This document shows positions 43,601-57,647 of a stretch of DNA of 64,000 bases, in pieces. The position numbers and the translations under genes were made by a program. Source of the DNA: Lamellibrachia satsuma (taxonomy: Eukaryota; Annelida; Polychaeta; Sabellida; Siboglinidae); contig BSQZ01000011.1 in assembly GCA_033239005.1 (NCBI GenBank), forward strand, positions 7,992,501 to 8,056,500, written 5' to 3'. The notes under the pieces were generated by a model. That model saw only the letters and a list, made by a program, of their open reading frames with translations, did no database searches and was not told the DNA's origin. The first letter of the stretch is position 1. Each line of letters opens with the position of its first letter.

Positions 43601-46600
43601 ATGTGTAGTGTGTGAATAGTTAAATAATAATAGTTAAATTATAAACACACTTGGTTTAATAAGAGAGTGCATATTTTCATTAAAATCGTCGAAAGAATCA
43701 ACTTTGATACTAGATCAGGTAACTTGTGAAAGTTGAATAGCCTGCTATAGTATACAGAGCTGGACTGCTTTCACCAAATTTTTAGAGGACCTGGTCAGAA
43801 ATATTTTAATAGTTTGTCCAATGATTTCACCAAAATTAAATAAAAAAATTTAATAGTGTAAGAAAACATATGATGGTAATGCTTATAATAATGGAATTGC
43901 TACTATCAGGAATGTTGTTATTATAAAACAACTTACAATTATTAAGGTAATTAAATAATGACGCTTATGTTATGGTTCTTAATTAACACTGATTCTGTTG
44001 ACAGGAGCTGTCTGTTACACTGTCGGCTGACATTCAAGAGAGACTGGGCACACTAATACATCCCAGGTATGTTTCTGCCACACCAGACATTGTGGTATAG
44101 GGATGTAAGGTTGCCTAATTGCATCATAAGTAAATAACTGAGTGATTCAAATCACCGGATTCAAAGTGTTAATGATGGGGCCACGTAACACAGAATGTGT
44201 TTAAACGCAGCAAGCTGAAGTTAACAGTTGCTGGGAGAACAAAGTAATTTTGCAGACATTTTCTTCATGTATGCATCTAACCTTGAAAAAACTATGAAAC
44301 TGGGTCATCAGTTGGACTAATTTCCTTTTGATGGACATTTTGTGCATTAAGTTCATGTCATTATAACAGACTTGCATGTGTATTTATATATAACACAACA
44401 TTAAAAGAATTTATACATGTTGAACACTATTTTTACAGACATTTACCAACGATGCTCAGGGTGCCGAGCATGCAGGACAGTGTTGCCCTCTACACGTCCC
44501 GGTACAGTGACGAATTTGCAGAAAAACATTCCCTCGGAAAAGGCGGTTATGGAGTAGTATTCAGTGTGAGAAAACCATTGAAATCTTAACTGCATGCATA
44601 CAAATAAGTGAAAAATAATGTTTCTGTGGTTGCTGTGGTCGCTAGTAAATTAGTGTTGAATATTGTACGGTTTCAACAAGTAAATATGTAAAAAAAAAAT
44701 TTTAAGTTGCTGATAACGTATTTGGTTTGGCAAAGACTGGTTACATGTGTTTCTGTAAAGTTTTCTGCTTTTAAGCATTACTGATGAAAAATATGTCTCA
44801 TTTGATTTCAATGTGTCATTTGCTTACAGTGCCTCATTTAATTACAATGTCTCATTTGATTACAGGCTAAGAACAAGCTGGATAAGTGTGACTATGCTGT
44901 AAAGAAGATATACGTCTGTCAGACTGATTCTTCAGAATGGATTCGGGTAATAAATCATATGTAGGGTATTATGTCTTATGATATATGTATAGGGGAATAC
45001 TAAAAAAACACATCGCTTGGTTTGTTCTGCCCTTTTGATGAGTCGTCTCCAAACTCCAATAACTCTCCATATATCATCATCTCCTGGCATTCTCTCCCAC
45101 TCTCCATATATCATCATCTCCTGGCATTCTCTCCCACTCTCCATATATCATTATCTAACATTCTCTCCCACTCTCCATATATCATCATCTCCTGGCATTC
45201 TCTCCCACTGTCCATATATCATTATCTAACATTCTCTCCCACTCTCCATATATCATCATCTCCTGGCATTATCTCCCACTCTCCATATATCATCACCTCC
45301 TAACATTCTCTCCCACTCTCCATATATCATTATCTAACATTCTCTCCCACTCTCCATATATCATCATCTCCTGGCATTATCTCCCACTCTCCATATATCA
45401 TCATCTCCTGGCATTCTCTCCCACTCTCCATATATCATTATCTAACATTCTCTCCCACTCTCCATATATCATCATCTCCTGGCATTATCTCCCACTCTCC
45501 ATATATCATCACCTCCTAACATTCTCTCCCACTCTCCATATATCATTATCTAACATTCTCTCCCACTCTCCATATATCATCATCTCCTGGCATTATCTCC
45601 CACTCTCCATATATCATCATCTCCTGGCATTCTCTCCCACTCTCCATATATCATCACCTCCTAACATTCTCTCCCACTCTCCATATATCATCACCTCCTA
45701 ACATTCTCTCCCACTCTCCATATATCATCACCTCCTAACATTCTCTCCCACACTCCATATATCATCACCTCCTAACATTCTCTCCCACTCTCCATATATC
45801 ATCACCTCCTAACATTCTCTCCCACTCTCCATATATCATCACCTCCTAACATTCTCTCCCACTCTCCATATATCATCATCTCCTGGCATTCTCTCCCACT
45901 CTCCATATCTCATCATCTCCTGGCATTCTCTCCCACTCTCCATATATCATTATCTAACATTCTCTCCCACTCTCCATATATCATCATCTCCTGGCATTCT
46001 CTCCCACTCTCCATATATCATTATCTAACATTCTCTCCCACTCTCCATATATCATCATCTCCTGGCATTATCTCCCACTCTCCATATATCATCATCTCCT
46101 GGCATTCTCTCCCACTCTCCATATATCATCACCTCCTAACATTCTCTCCCACTCTCCATATATCATCACCTCCTAACATTCTCTCCCACTCTCCATATAT
46201 CATCACCTCCTAACATTCTCTCCCACACTCCATATATCATCACCTCCTAACATTCTCTCCCACTCTCCATATATCATCACCTCCTAACATTCTCTCCCAC
46301 TCTCCATATATCATCACCTCCTAACATTCTCTCCCACTCTCCATATATCATCACCTCCTAACATTCTCTCCCACTCTCCATATATCATCATCTCCTAACA
46401 TTCTCTCCCACTCTCCATATATCATCATCTCCTGGCATTCTCTCCCACTCTCCATATATCATCATATCCTGGCATTCTCTCCCACTCTACATATATCATC
46501 ACCTCCTAACATTTTCTCCCACTCTCCATATATCACCTCCTAACATTCTCTCCCACTCTCCATATATCATCACCTCCTAACATTCCCTCCCACTCTCCAT

Positions 46601-49600
46601 ATGTCATCACCTCCTAACATTCTCTCCCACTCTCCATATATCATCATCTCCTGGCATTCTCTCCCACTCTCCATATATCATCATCTCCTGGCATTCTCTC
46701 CCACTCTACATATATCATCACCTCCTAACATTATATCCCAGTCTCCATATATCATCATCTAACATTCTCTCCCACTCTTCATATATCATCATCTCCTGGC
46801 ATTATCTCCCACTCTCCATATATCATCACCTCCTAACATTCTCTCCCACTCTCCATATATCATTATCTAACATTCTCTCCCACTCTCCATATATCATCAT
46901 CTCCTGGCATTATCTCCCACTCTCCATATATCATCATCTCCTGGCATTCTCTCCCACTCTCCATATATCATCACCTCCTAACATTCTCTCCCACTCTCCA
47001 TATATCATCACCTCCTAACATTCTCTCCCACTCTCCATATATCATCACCTCCTAACATTCTCTCCCACACTCCATATATCATCACCTCCTAACATTCTCT
47101 CCCACTCTCCATATATCATCACCTCCTAACATTCTCTCCCACACTCCATATATCATCACCTCCTAACATTCTCTCCCACTCTCCATATATCATCACCTCC
47201 TAACATTCTCTCCCACTCTCCATATATCATCATCTCCTAACATTCTCTCCCACTCTCCATATATCATCATCTCCTGGCATTCTCTCCCACTCTCCATATA
47301 TCATCATATCCTGGCATTCTCTCCCACTCTACATATATCATCACCTCCTAACATTCTCTCCCACTCTCCATATATCACCTCCTAACATTCTCTCCCACTC
47401 TCCATATATCATCACCTCCTAACATTCTCTCCCACTCTCCATATATCATCACCTCCTAACATTCTCTCCCACTCTCCATATATCATCATCTCCTGGCATT
47501 CTCTCCCACTCTCCATATATCATCATCTCCTGGCATTCTCTCCCACTCTACATATATCATCACCTCCTAACATTATATCCCAGTCTCCATATATCATCAT
47601 CTAACATTCTCTCCCACTCTTCATATATCATCATACCCTGACTTTCTCTCCCACTCTCCATATATCATCATCTCCTGGCATTCTCTCCCACTCTCCATAT
47701 ATCATTATCTAACATTCTCTCCCACTCTCCATATATCATCATCTCCTGGCATTCTCTCCCACTCTACATATATCATCACCTCCTAACATTCTCTCCCAGT
47801 CTCCATATATCATCATCTAACATTCTCTCCCACTCTTCATATATCATCATACCCTGACTTTCTCTCCCACTCTCCATATATCATCATCTCCTGGCATTCT
47901 CTCCCACTCTCCATATATCATCATCTCCTGGCATTCTCTCCCACTCTCCATATATCATTATCTAACATTCTCTCCCACTCTCCATATACGTGTATCATCA
48001 TCTCGCATTCTCTTCCACTGTCCATGTGTATCATCTAATGGCATTCTCTCCCACTCTCCATATATCACTATCTCCTGGCATTCTCTCCCACTCTTGGCTG
48101 TTCACCATCTGTTCGAGATGTCAGCACTATCCATCCATCCATCTTAATTTTGGTCTTCTCCTTCTACCACCCTCTTCTGTTTTCCATGCACCTTTTGACA
48201 ATCTTTCCTCACTCATTCTCTATTTATATCCTGCCCATAACAGTCTGGTCCCAACTACCTTCATTTCAGATCTTTCTTCGTTCTGATCTTTCTCTTAATT
48301 CCCCATCTTCCTTCTGTCTTCTCGTTTCACTTTACATATTCCCCTAACCCAGTTGATTATGTCCCTAATATGTTATTATTTTAAACCACAGATCCTGCGG
48401 GAGGTGGAGCTGCTTGCACAGTTGTCTCACAAGTACATAGTCAGGTACCATGGCGTGTGGCTGGAACAAAGCAACCCATACACAGCTTCTGCAGGTGTGT
48501 TACTGACAATGTATCAGTCAGGTTAATGACAGCAAATTATTAAGGGATGATCCCAAAACATCAATGTAAGACATTACACAACATAGGTTTCACGGAGAGG
48601 GGCGGGTCAGCAGCTGTTTTTTTTCCAAAACTATTATATGAAATTTAAATACGTTTATATCTAGTTGAACACATATGTACAGTATATACACGTGTTGACT
48701 GATATCAGCATGTAAGTTGGTACCATATTCTGTGACATTCATTTGTGAAAATGTTCATCATGTTGGGAATAAACCACTGATTGAAATGTTCTTAGCTTAC
48801 TTTCATATGTCATCCACTTAATGTGGTGACATGAGGAGTTCCTTCCAGTGGATTTGTCAGGGCATTTACCAGATTAACCACACTGAGCATGGTGTCATGT
48901 CCCACTGAGCATGGTGTCATGTCCCACTGAGCATGGTGTCATGTTCCACTGAGCATGGTGTCATGTTTCACTGAGCATGGTGTCATGTCTCACTGAGCAT
49001 GGTGTCATGTCCCACTGAGCATGATGTCATGTCCCACTGAGCATGGTGTCATGTTCGACTGAGCATGGTGTCATGTTCCACTGAACATGGTGTCATGTCT
49101 CACTGAGCATGGCATCATGTCCCACTGAGCATGGTGTCATGTCCCACTGAGCATGGTGTCATGTTCCACTGAGCATGGTGTCATGTTCCACTGAGCATGG
49201 TGTCATGTCCCACTGAGCATGGTGTCATGTCCCACTGAGCATGGTGTTATGCCCCACTGAGCATTGTGTCCTTCCCAATGAACACTCTAAGAGTTGTATT
49301 TGAGTGACCTCTTCTCCGAGGGCCCTCAGGTTTACAGAGTAACACTTTGCTGGCCACTTTGTCATCAAATGGCCTATCAGACGAAGATGACGTCTCACGA
49401 TGGTTGAGTCCACTGGAGGGAGGCATACAGTTCATGCTTGATCTGATCATGCCAGGGCAAATTTATAATTTTTTTGCAGTATTCTTGTATGTGTGCCATT
49501 ACGTGAAGGATGTTTTTCTCACCGCATCATTTCAGTGACCATTGGTCAACTCCTTAAAGGAACTGAATGCAGGGACTGAGTGCAACCGATGGTTGGTGAA

Positions 49601-52600
49601 AGGTTGCAGTAAATGAGAAAAATAGAAAATTTCGATCAACTATGATGTTGTTGACTGATGTTTGTTATTTTGGTTACTTCCAGACCCTTCCAGCGAAATA
49701 ACAAAGGCCATGTAAGTAATATTATAATATAAATTGGACATTTAAGTCACTGGTTAAAATTAGGTTAAACTTGTAAACTGATGCAGTGTTTAAGACAACG
49801 ACATAGTTTGAGTCAGAATTAATAGACCATAGCCACTAATCAGACCAGTGTTTGTTAGGTTTTTAATTATCATAATATACCCTGTTGTTAAGTTAAACCT
49901 GTCTTAACCTTGTTGTTAAGTTAAACCTATATTAGGTGACTGCTCAATGGATAGCCAAAGAGTTGCCTCTTAGTACAGGTCGTATCTTAATAGGAGGAGG
50001 TGACTATGGTCGTTAATGACAGGTGGTCTCATAGTGCAGACGGTCGCTTGAGCAGGTTTGACTATTGTAATTAGGAATTTGTTTTAATGGAAGAATCATT
50101 TGAATATATTTTGAAAGTGTGTGTTCTAAATACACTGTGGATGCAACATATTAATATTTGACAAAACCAAACATATTTTATTTAAACACTTCAGATCTGG
50201 TTAAACTTTATCAGTGATGCAAAATTTCTACAGTAAAGTGAATGTTAAAATTAAAAATAGTTAATGTATGTGATGTTTTTTTATAATATAAACACACTAA
50301 AATTCCAATGATCTGTTGAAGGTAATCTGATTGGTTAACTTATTAATTAAACCATTATTTTGTTTATTTACCAGCGTTGGCTCTGATAGCAGCGGTGGCA
50401 TTGACTTTGAGGCTTCTGCTGCACACCCGCAAGTTGTGGGTTGGCAGGAGGGTGAAACATCCAATCCCAAAGGGTAACTATTTCGGATGTTGTATATTCA
50501 TATCAACAGCTTGGTAGTATGTGAAATTGATTCCTTGGTTTCTGTGTCCTAATTATATAAGATATACCACAGTCTGCAACTAAACATGTATAAGTTTAAT
50601 GTACATAAGTAGAATGCTACTGTGTTAATATACATTACCTAGAGCCAGTATGTGTTGTTTGATGAAGAACTTGTAAAAGAAACAAACTTAATATATTGCA
50701 CATTATTGTAATTATCTAATTAAATTTGTCCTGTTTCCATATTCCAGCCCTAGCTGTAGTGACTGTGGTGATTCATGTGGCTCCTCTGTGTATTTATCAG
50801 AGAGAACCATAATGGAGGTAGGTTGAGGCATTGATATTTACAATTATTGAACTAGCATAAAAGTATAGGCTGTATTGACCACCCGCTGTCCTCTGGAAAG
50901 TTGCACACTTCCGATCTGTTCTCTACCTTACACCACTGTGCCATCATTAGTGGAGGCCCAGTATCATTTTTGATTTGGTCACTACTCTTCAGTGGCCTTC
51001 CTCTGCAGTGAAGGTTTGGTTCCCATGGTTGTCTATTGGCATATGACACATGCCCAAACCACCAGAATCTTCTTGGTCTGATGACATCAGTGATGGACTC
51101 GGTTGTGAATGTGTCTTCTCTCTTCTGCAATTATTTCCTAACCATTAATATCACTTTAATAAGGTTTTGATTAATCAGAAGCTGTGGGACGCAGCAGTTT
51201 GGTGGTTAGATCACTGGACCATGGTTCGAGAGGACCATGGTTCGAGAGGACCATGGTTTGAGAGGACCATGGTTCGAGTCCACCTGCTGCTGTTTGGAAG
51301 TTTGGGCAACTTCGTTCACCCCACTTTGCCTGTGTTATTCAGAAGAGACACTAAACCCATTGGTCCCTTCTATCTGGTGTGTATGCCAAGCGAAGTAAAA
51401 GATCCCACGCAGGGGTTGAATGTGTGACCTGTTGTGGACTCTATCTCCCAACCACATGAGTCATGGCAAAAACATCCATGACGAGCCCCAATAATATTTC
51501 ACCAAACACATCGCATGAGGACACAGTTGAATGGATCAGGAGTAGTAGTAGCATGGATATCACTGTGTGTGTCAATGTTTGATCTTGATTGGTTGTAGTT
51601 TTCTGTTACAGAATGCAACTGTTATCCTTCACATTCAAATGGAGCTGTGTAAGACGACCCTGTCAGACTGGTTGCAAGACAGAAACAGACAAACAACTTC
51701 TGGCGAAGGTAAGATAAACACACTTCTAGTACATTTAAGTACATACTTATCCTTGTTGTACCCTACTTGGTGCATGCGGCCACTTTGTAACTTCTGATAT
51801 TTCGTACGATCTCTAGCTGCATTCTCTGCCATCTTTCAAAACGTTCCTCCGAGTTGGCTTCTCTCTACTCCAGTTGTCCTTCTCCATGTTTATATTTGCC
51901 TTCCTCTGGAAAATATTACAGTTAAGAATAATTCTCTCAAAAAGGGGGATTCGTTCGAACCATCCGTCCCTCCCTGAGAACCCAATGTTATTGGCCCATG
52001 TGAGATGTTGAACTATTTTTTTATAGCTGTACCAACAAACAACCCCAGGTTATTGGGTCTTGCTGATGTTGTTGGACTGTTTTGATCTCTCTACCACTTC
52101 AACTGTCTTTCTCCATGTTGATTTTGGTATTTTGGTCCTTTTTTACCTTCTTGATTTTGGTTTTTTTCTCCTTGTTGATTTTGGTATTTTGGTCTTTTTT
52201 CTCCATGTTGATTTAGGTCTCTTTTGTCTCTCTTCCTTTTACCTTCAGGGTCAAGGTTAATGCTATTATTTTGCATATGTTCCATGTACTTAATGTTTTC
52301 AAGATATCTACATGATATTATGATATAAACTGGTGATCTTTGTTTTAAAAATAAAACACTCCAATTAAACCAGTGTTTATTAAAGATGTGTTCTCAATTC
52401 ATTTAGCCGATCGTGAATCAGGTTCGTTCATGTTCAGGTTTGTAGTGTGACTGATGTTAGATCAAAGAACTGGTGAAATTGAATTTGAGCTGACATATTT
52501 TCAACACAAACTATTTTGCCAGTTTTGCCCTTTTTGTATGGTCAGACCAAAACTAATTTAATAGTTTGTCCGATGATTTCATAAAAACTTAATAAAAAAG

Positions 52601-55528
52601 CAAGCATAGTTGATATTAGATAGGTTAAATTTTCCCAATCTTTCCCAGTATCCAAATGCTCAATCTTCATGGGTTTGTGGAATAGGCAACAGTAACACAA
52701 TATGTTGTTGTCAACTTTACCAGACTTCACATTCAACATCGTGTCTGTTATGTTAGTTAGCTACTCCATAATTTCTAACTGACATCCCAAATGTTAGAGC
52801 AAATTTAAGAATTTTACATTCAGTCTACAGTTTTCACAATATGTCATTTACTGCGATTCAGACGTGTATTCATTGGTGAAGGAAAACGACACCAGGAGGA
52901 TTACGAGGCAGGTATTGGACAGTGTGAAATACATCCACGACAAAAATATCATTCATCGCGACCTGAAGGTATGTTTTATACGGTTAATATTATTTCATAT
53001 AAAAAATGTAACAACTGTTCATAGTTATGTGTGAACGTACATACCTACATATTTGTAGGAATTAACATATACATGTAACGGATGTATAGATGCGTACATA
53101 TAAATAAATATATATATATATATATATATGGGCATACTTATATAGACAGAGAACTTAAAATAGCAATAGTACTAATCTGCCCACATTATTATTTTAGAGG
53201 TGTTTTTCATTATTATATTAACTAACAAAAATGCCCATCCCCAGGACGGGATAACTTGGTACTTCATATGTGACAGTATGATTGCAATGTTTATCAAATA
53301 GGTGATTGCTTTTATGAATGTGGCTAGACGAAGTAGTCATCACACGCATGTGCACGTGGTTGCTGCGATTGTTGGAAGTTTACGTTTTTCGTAGCGAGTG
53401 CCATAAAAACCCCTAAGAACTCTTGATGTACAGGGTATTTCTAAATAATAAAGGTGTTACGTTTCATTCGTGGAATCGTAGATTAATCCTCAAAAGTTTG
53501 GCACCCGATGTGCAAGCCTAGGAGGAAAACGTTATAACCTCATCATCATCATCAATCCCGTAACCCGTAGTGTCATTGGGGCACCACCGATGACCTTGAA
53601 ACCAGTTGGCTCCACTTCTTCCTGTTGTCTGCCACCCTTTGTCTGAGAAGTCCAGGCCTGTCCACTCTTTGATGTTGTCCTCTCTCTTCATCTGTCTTCC
53701 TCGTCTTCTTGCTCCCCTAACGGTGCCTTGCAGAATGGTCTTTGTCATGCCGGATGTTCGTGAGACGTGTCCATACCATTTCAGCTTCTGTCTCTACCGT
53801 CATTAGGAGATCTTCATAGGTCCCGATGACTTGTTTGATTCTGTTGTAGACCTCTGTGTTGGTTACATGGTCCTTGTATGAGATGCAAAGGTTCTTTCGG
53901 TAGCACCTCATTTCCATGGCTTGTATTCTTCTTTGTAGTTCGGCTGTAAGAGTCTATGTCTCGCATGCGTATAGAAATATTGACACGACAAGTGATCACA
54001 TCAGTCTGATTTTAGATCGAAGGGTGACACTTTTATCTTTCCATATTGCTTTCAGTCTTGTCATCACTGCTGTTGTCTGGGCAATCCTTGAAATGATCTC
54101 AGGTTTGCATCCCTCATCCGTGATAACTGAACCCAGGTACTTGAACTTGGACACTGTTTCTAATCTTTGTCCATTCACTGTGATCTTCCGGCCTGTTCTT
54201 CAGCGATGATGTTCTCTGCTTGTGGCTTGAGTTTGTTAAGGATGACCTTCAACATGACTTTACTTGGGTGGCTGGTAGTTTTGACACAATTGTAGGTTGC
54301 CTTTTTTGGAAGTGTGATGACCATTGATTGGGTCCATGGAGTAGGCCAATCTCCTGTCTGCCAGATCTTATTGCAGATTGCTGTGAGGATGTTGTATAAC
54401 TCGGTGCAGTTCTCTGTTCATCGGTTGATAATCTGTCTTTCTTCTGTGTTGTAAATTCATTGTAGAAAATTTGGTTCGGAACTGGTTTGTTTTTAAGATA
54501 GCAAACCCTAATTTTTTTTCAGCCCTTCGTTAGTTTTTTCTATGTATATACAGATGAATAATAAATTAACATTTTGGCCAACTTTTACTGAAATCACATT
54601 ACCCCTTATAGGTAAAATTTGGCTTTTGATAACAGTCTCGCTAATTTTGCTACTGATACAGTTGTTATAATGTCAGATATTCAAAAATTGGTATGAAAAT
54701 CAAATCAAATTGGGAACGTTTTGCCTTTTTATAGAGATAAATATTAAACATTTCTGCCAAGTGTTACTGAAGTAGCATTACTCCTTGTGGGTCAAATATT
54801 GAATAAATGTTGTTGAAATTTATGTTTTTCTGTGACTTGATAAGTTACATAAAATACCAATTCATTTTACAATTTTTTTACATATCTGACATTATGCTTG
54901 ATATAATATTAACATATCAAATTGCAATATTCCTGCAAGTCTTATGTTTGAATAGTAAATAAATCTTGTTTCATGGCTGATTATGACCAGAGCACAGTAT
55001 TTTGCTGGTGACGTATGTGTTACTATGTGAGATTTTGAAAAAAATTGCTCAGGACCCCAACAATTTTTGCTTTTTTATTGAGGTAAATAAGAAATGAACA
55101 TTTTAGCCAAGTTTTACAGAAGTTAAATTATTCCTTGTCGGTCAAATATTGAATATTGTCGATAATAAAAAATAATAAATCTCATGTTATGACTGAATAT
55201 GATCAGAGTACAGTATTTTGCTGATGTAGCTTTTACTGTCAGATATTTTAAATATTTTGTTTGGTCTTTTGGGTTCTACTGGAGTTCAAACAACCTTTAA
55301 AATTTAAAGTTTCATTACTTTTATTTCAGGGTAATTGGCCACCTTAACTAGAATGTAATTTATTGTATTTTCAGCCCGAGAACATCTTCCTGATGACTGG
55401 AGACGGTGAGGACATTCAAGTCAAGATTGGTGACTTTGGACTGTCAAGGTTTGACACGTTGAATATGCCAAATGCTGGCCACCAAGGTATTGTTACATGA
55501 ATATATATGGCATTGAAATGACAAATAA

Positions 55529-55581
<53 letters not shown>

Positions 55582-57516
55582 AAATGTATATATATATATA
55601 TATATATACACAGTGAACTCAGCCTACTAACTACAACATTTTGTAATTTGGTATTCATTTCTTAGGCATGCAACAATAGTTAAGTTTATGCTTTGCCATT
55701 GTACCTGTATGATGTGTAATTTATTGCATCCAAAGCACTAATCTATATTAAAAAAATATCCACGAAACCTGTTATTTCGCACTACAATTTATAGTTGTTT
55801 GTGTATCTGATTCTGCTAAGGGGTGGATGTGATTCTGTTCAGCGGTGCATTTTAATACAAGAGGAATAGGCAATGATTCTGTCCCAGCCATTTTGGTTTT
55901 ACAAAATGGCTGATTCTGTTATCCGTGATTTTGTTTAGCGGTGTCCACAACATAATGCCTACTAGGAAATAGTTATATATTAAATAGATTAAATATAATA
56001 TCTACCCAGTAAAATATTATCAAAATGATGTTGTTGACACAGTGAAACAGTCTCCAGTTGATGCTGCTGCTGTTCTGTTCATGGTGACTCTTGGTAAATC
56101 ATAACAGTTCATTCCACGGCAGTTAGTGCACGTATTGGCAACTAGGTCGTTTGGGATAGGAAACAATTGGTACAACATGTGATGGGGATGATTAGAGTAT
56201 GCGACATAGACGTCTCTCTACCACAGTGACCAACTGTGTCTGATCCATTGCATCAATGCAGGGTTTATCCGATGTATACAGCCCATCTTTGAATGCACTC
56301 TGTTGACTATTGTACATGTATTACACAAGTGTCTCACCTGTTACACAGTCACCTATTACATGGTCAGTGCATTGTTACAGAAACCACGCCAGGTGGTGGA
56401 GACTGTTACACAAGTGGAGTGGGCACCAGAAGTTATGCAGCACCAGAACAACTGGAGGAAAGCAGCAACTACAGCACCAAGGTAATAGGGACTACGATAA
56501 TGTGATAATTCGAGGTCTTATATATCCACCTACACAAGGCGCTCATATGGTGCCTACCCCATTATGCAGGAAAAATTGGATTTCACCAAACGTAGCCTAA
56601 GCCCTAGGCACTCCACCATTTCAACAAAGGTGGAATGGTTTGCATATTGATGAGCAATATATACTACTTTAATAAAATTATTCAATTTGATAACCAACTA
56701 AATAGTGCTCGTAGAAGGGTTCATGAGAAACATGTCTTTGTTATTTGATATTGAATTTGTCATTGGAAAATTATTTTTTTCAAAGTTTTGGTCATAAAAA
56801 GGTTGTAAACTTGATCAGCCTAAAGTTGCACACACCATGCACGGATACCATGCACGTGAAGAATTCTTTCTCACACCAGACTATGATGATTTGATTTCCC
56901 CATCTTGTAGGCAGACATGTTCAGTGTTGGACTCATCATGTTTGAGATGTACCAGCCTTTCTCCAGCGGGATGGAGAGGCAGAAGAGTTTCAGCCATGTC
57001 AGATGCCAAGAGTTGCCGGAGGTTTTCACAGAAAGTTGGCCAGATCAGGTACTTAGGGTCTATGCACAATGTTGTTTGCATTTGTACTGTTGCTCTCGCT
57101 CCTCTTTGTTCCTGAAGTCCAGGGTGAGGCTGGCATCGATACTGGTCTGATTTGTTTTTCTCCCAACAGTGATCCCGTTTCACTCCCGTCTCCACCACTC
57201 ATCTCCACTCCCCATATCTCCCACCTTTGTTCTCCACTCCATCCCAATCCTGCTAAATATTCTCTGCACACAGTCCTCCCATCAACATCATGGTCTTCCT
57301 CGTCTCCTTCTACCCTGCACTGGGAGGACTTCCGCTTTCTTTGTTAACTGTTCCTCTTCCATTCTTTCCACGTCCAACCCACTTTAATTGACTCCTCACT
57401 AGCTTCCTCTTGAAACTCTTTCATTGATGAAATTATTGTGTGTGTGTGTGTGTGTGCGTGCGTGCGTGCGCGCACGCGCGCGTGTGTGGTGTGGTGTGGT
57501 GTGGTGTGTGTGTAAT

Positions 57517-57580
<64 letters not shown>

Positions 57581-57595
57581 AAATAGGGATGCTTA

Positions 57596-57647
<52 letters not shown>

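Noticed and set aside
44932..45303. Frames rich in Ser/His/Ile/Tyr
   Set aside because: Start of the 37/34-bp minisatellite; only the LINE tail piece at 44995-45060 is meaningful.
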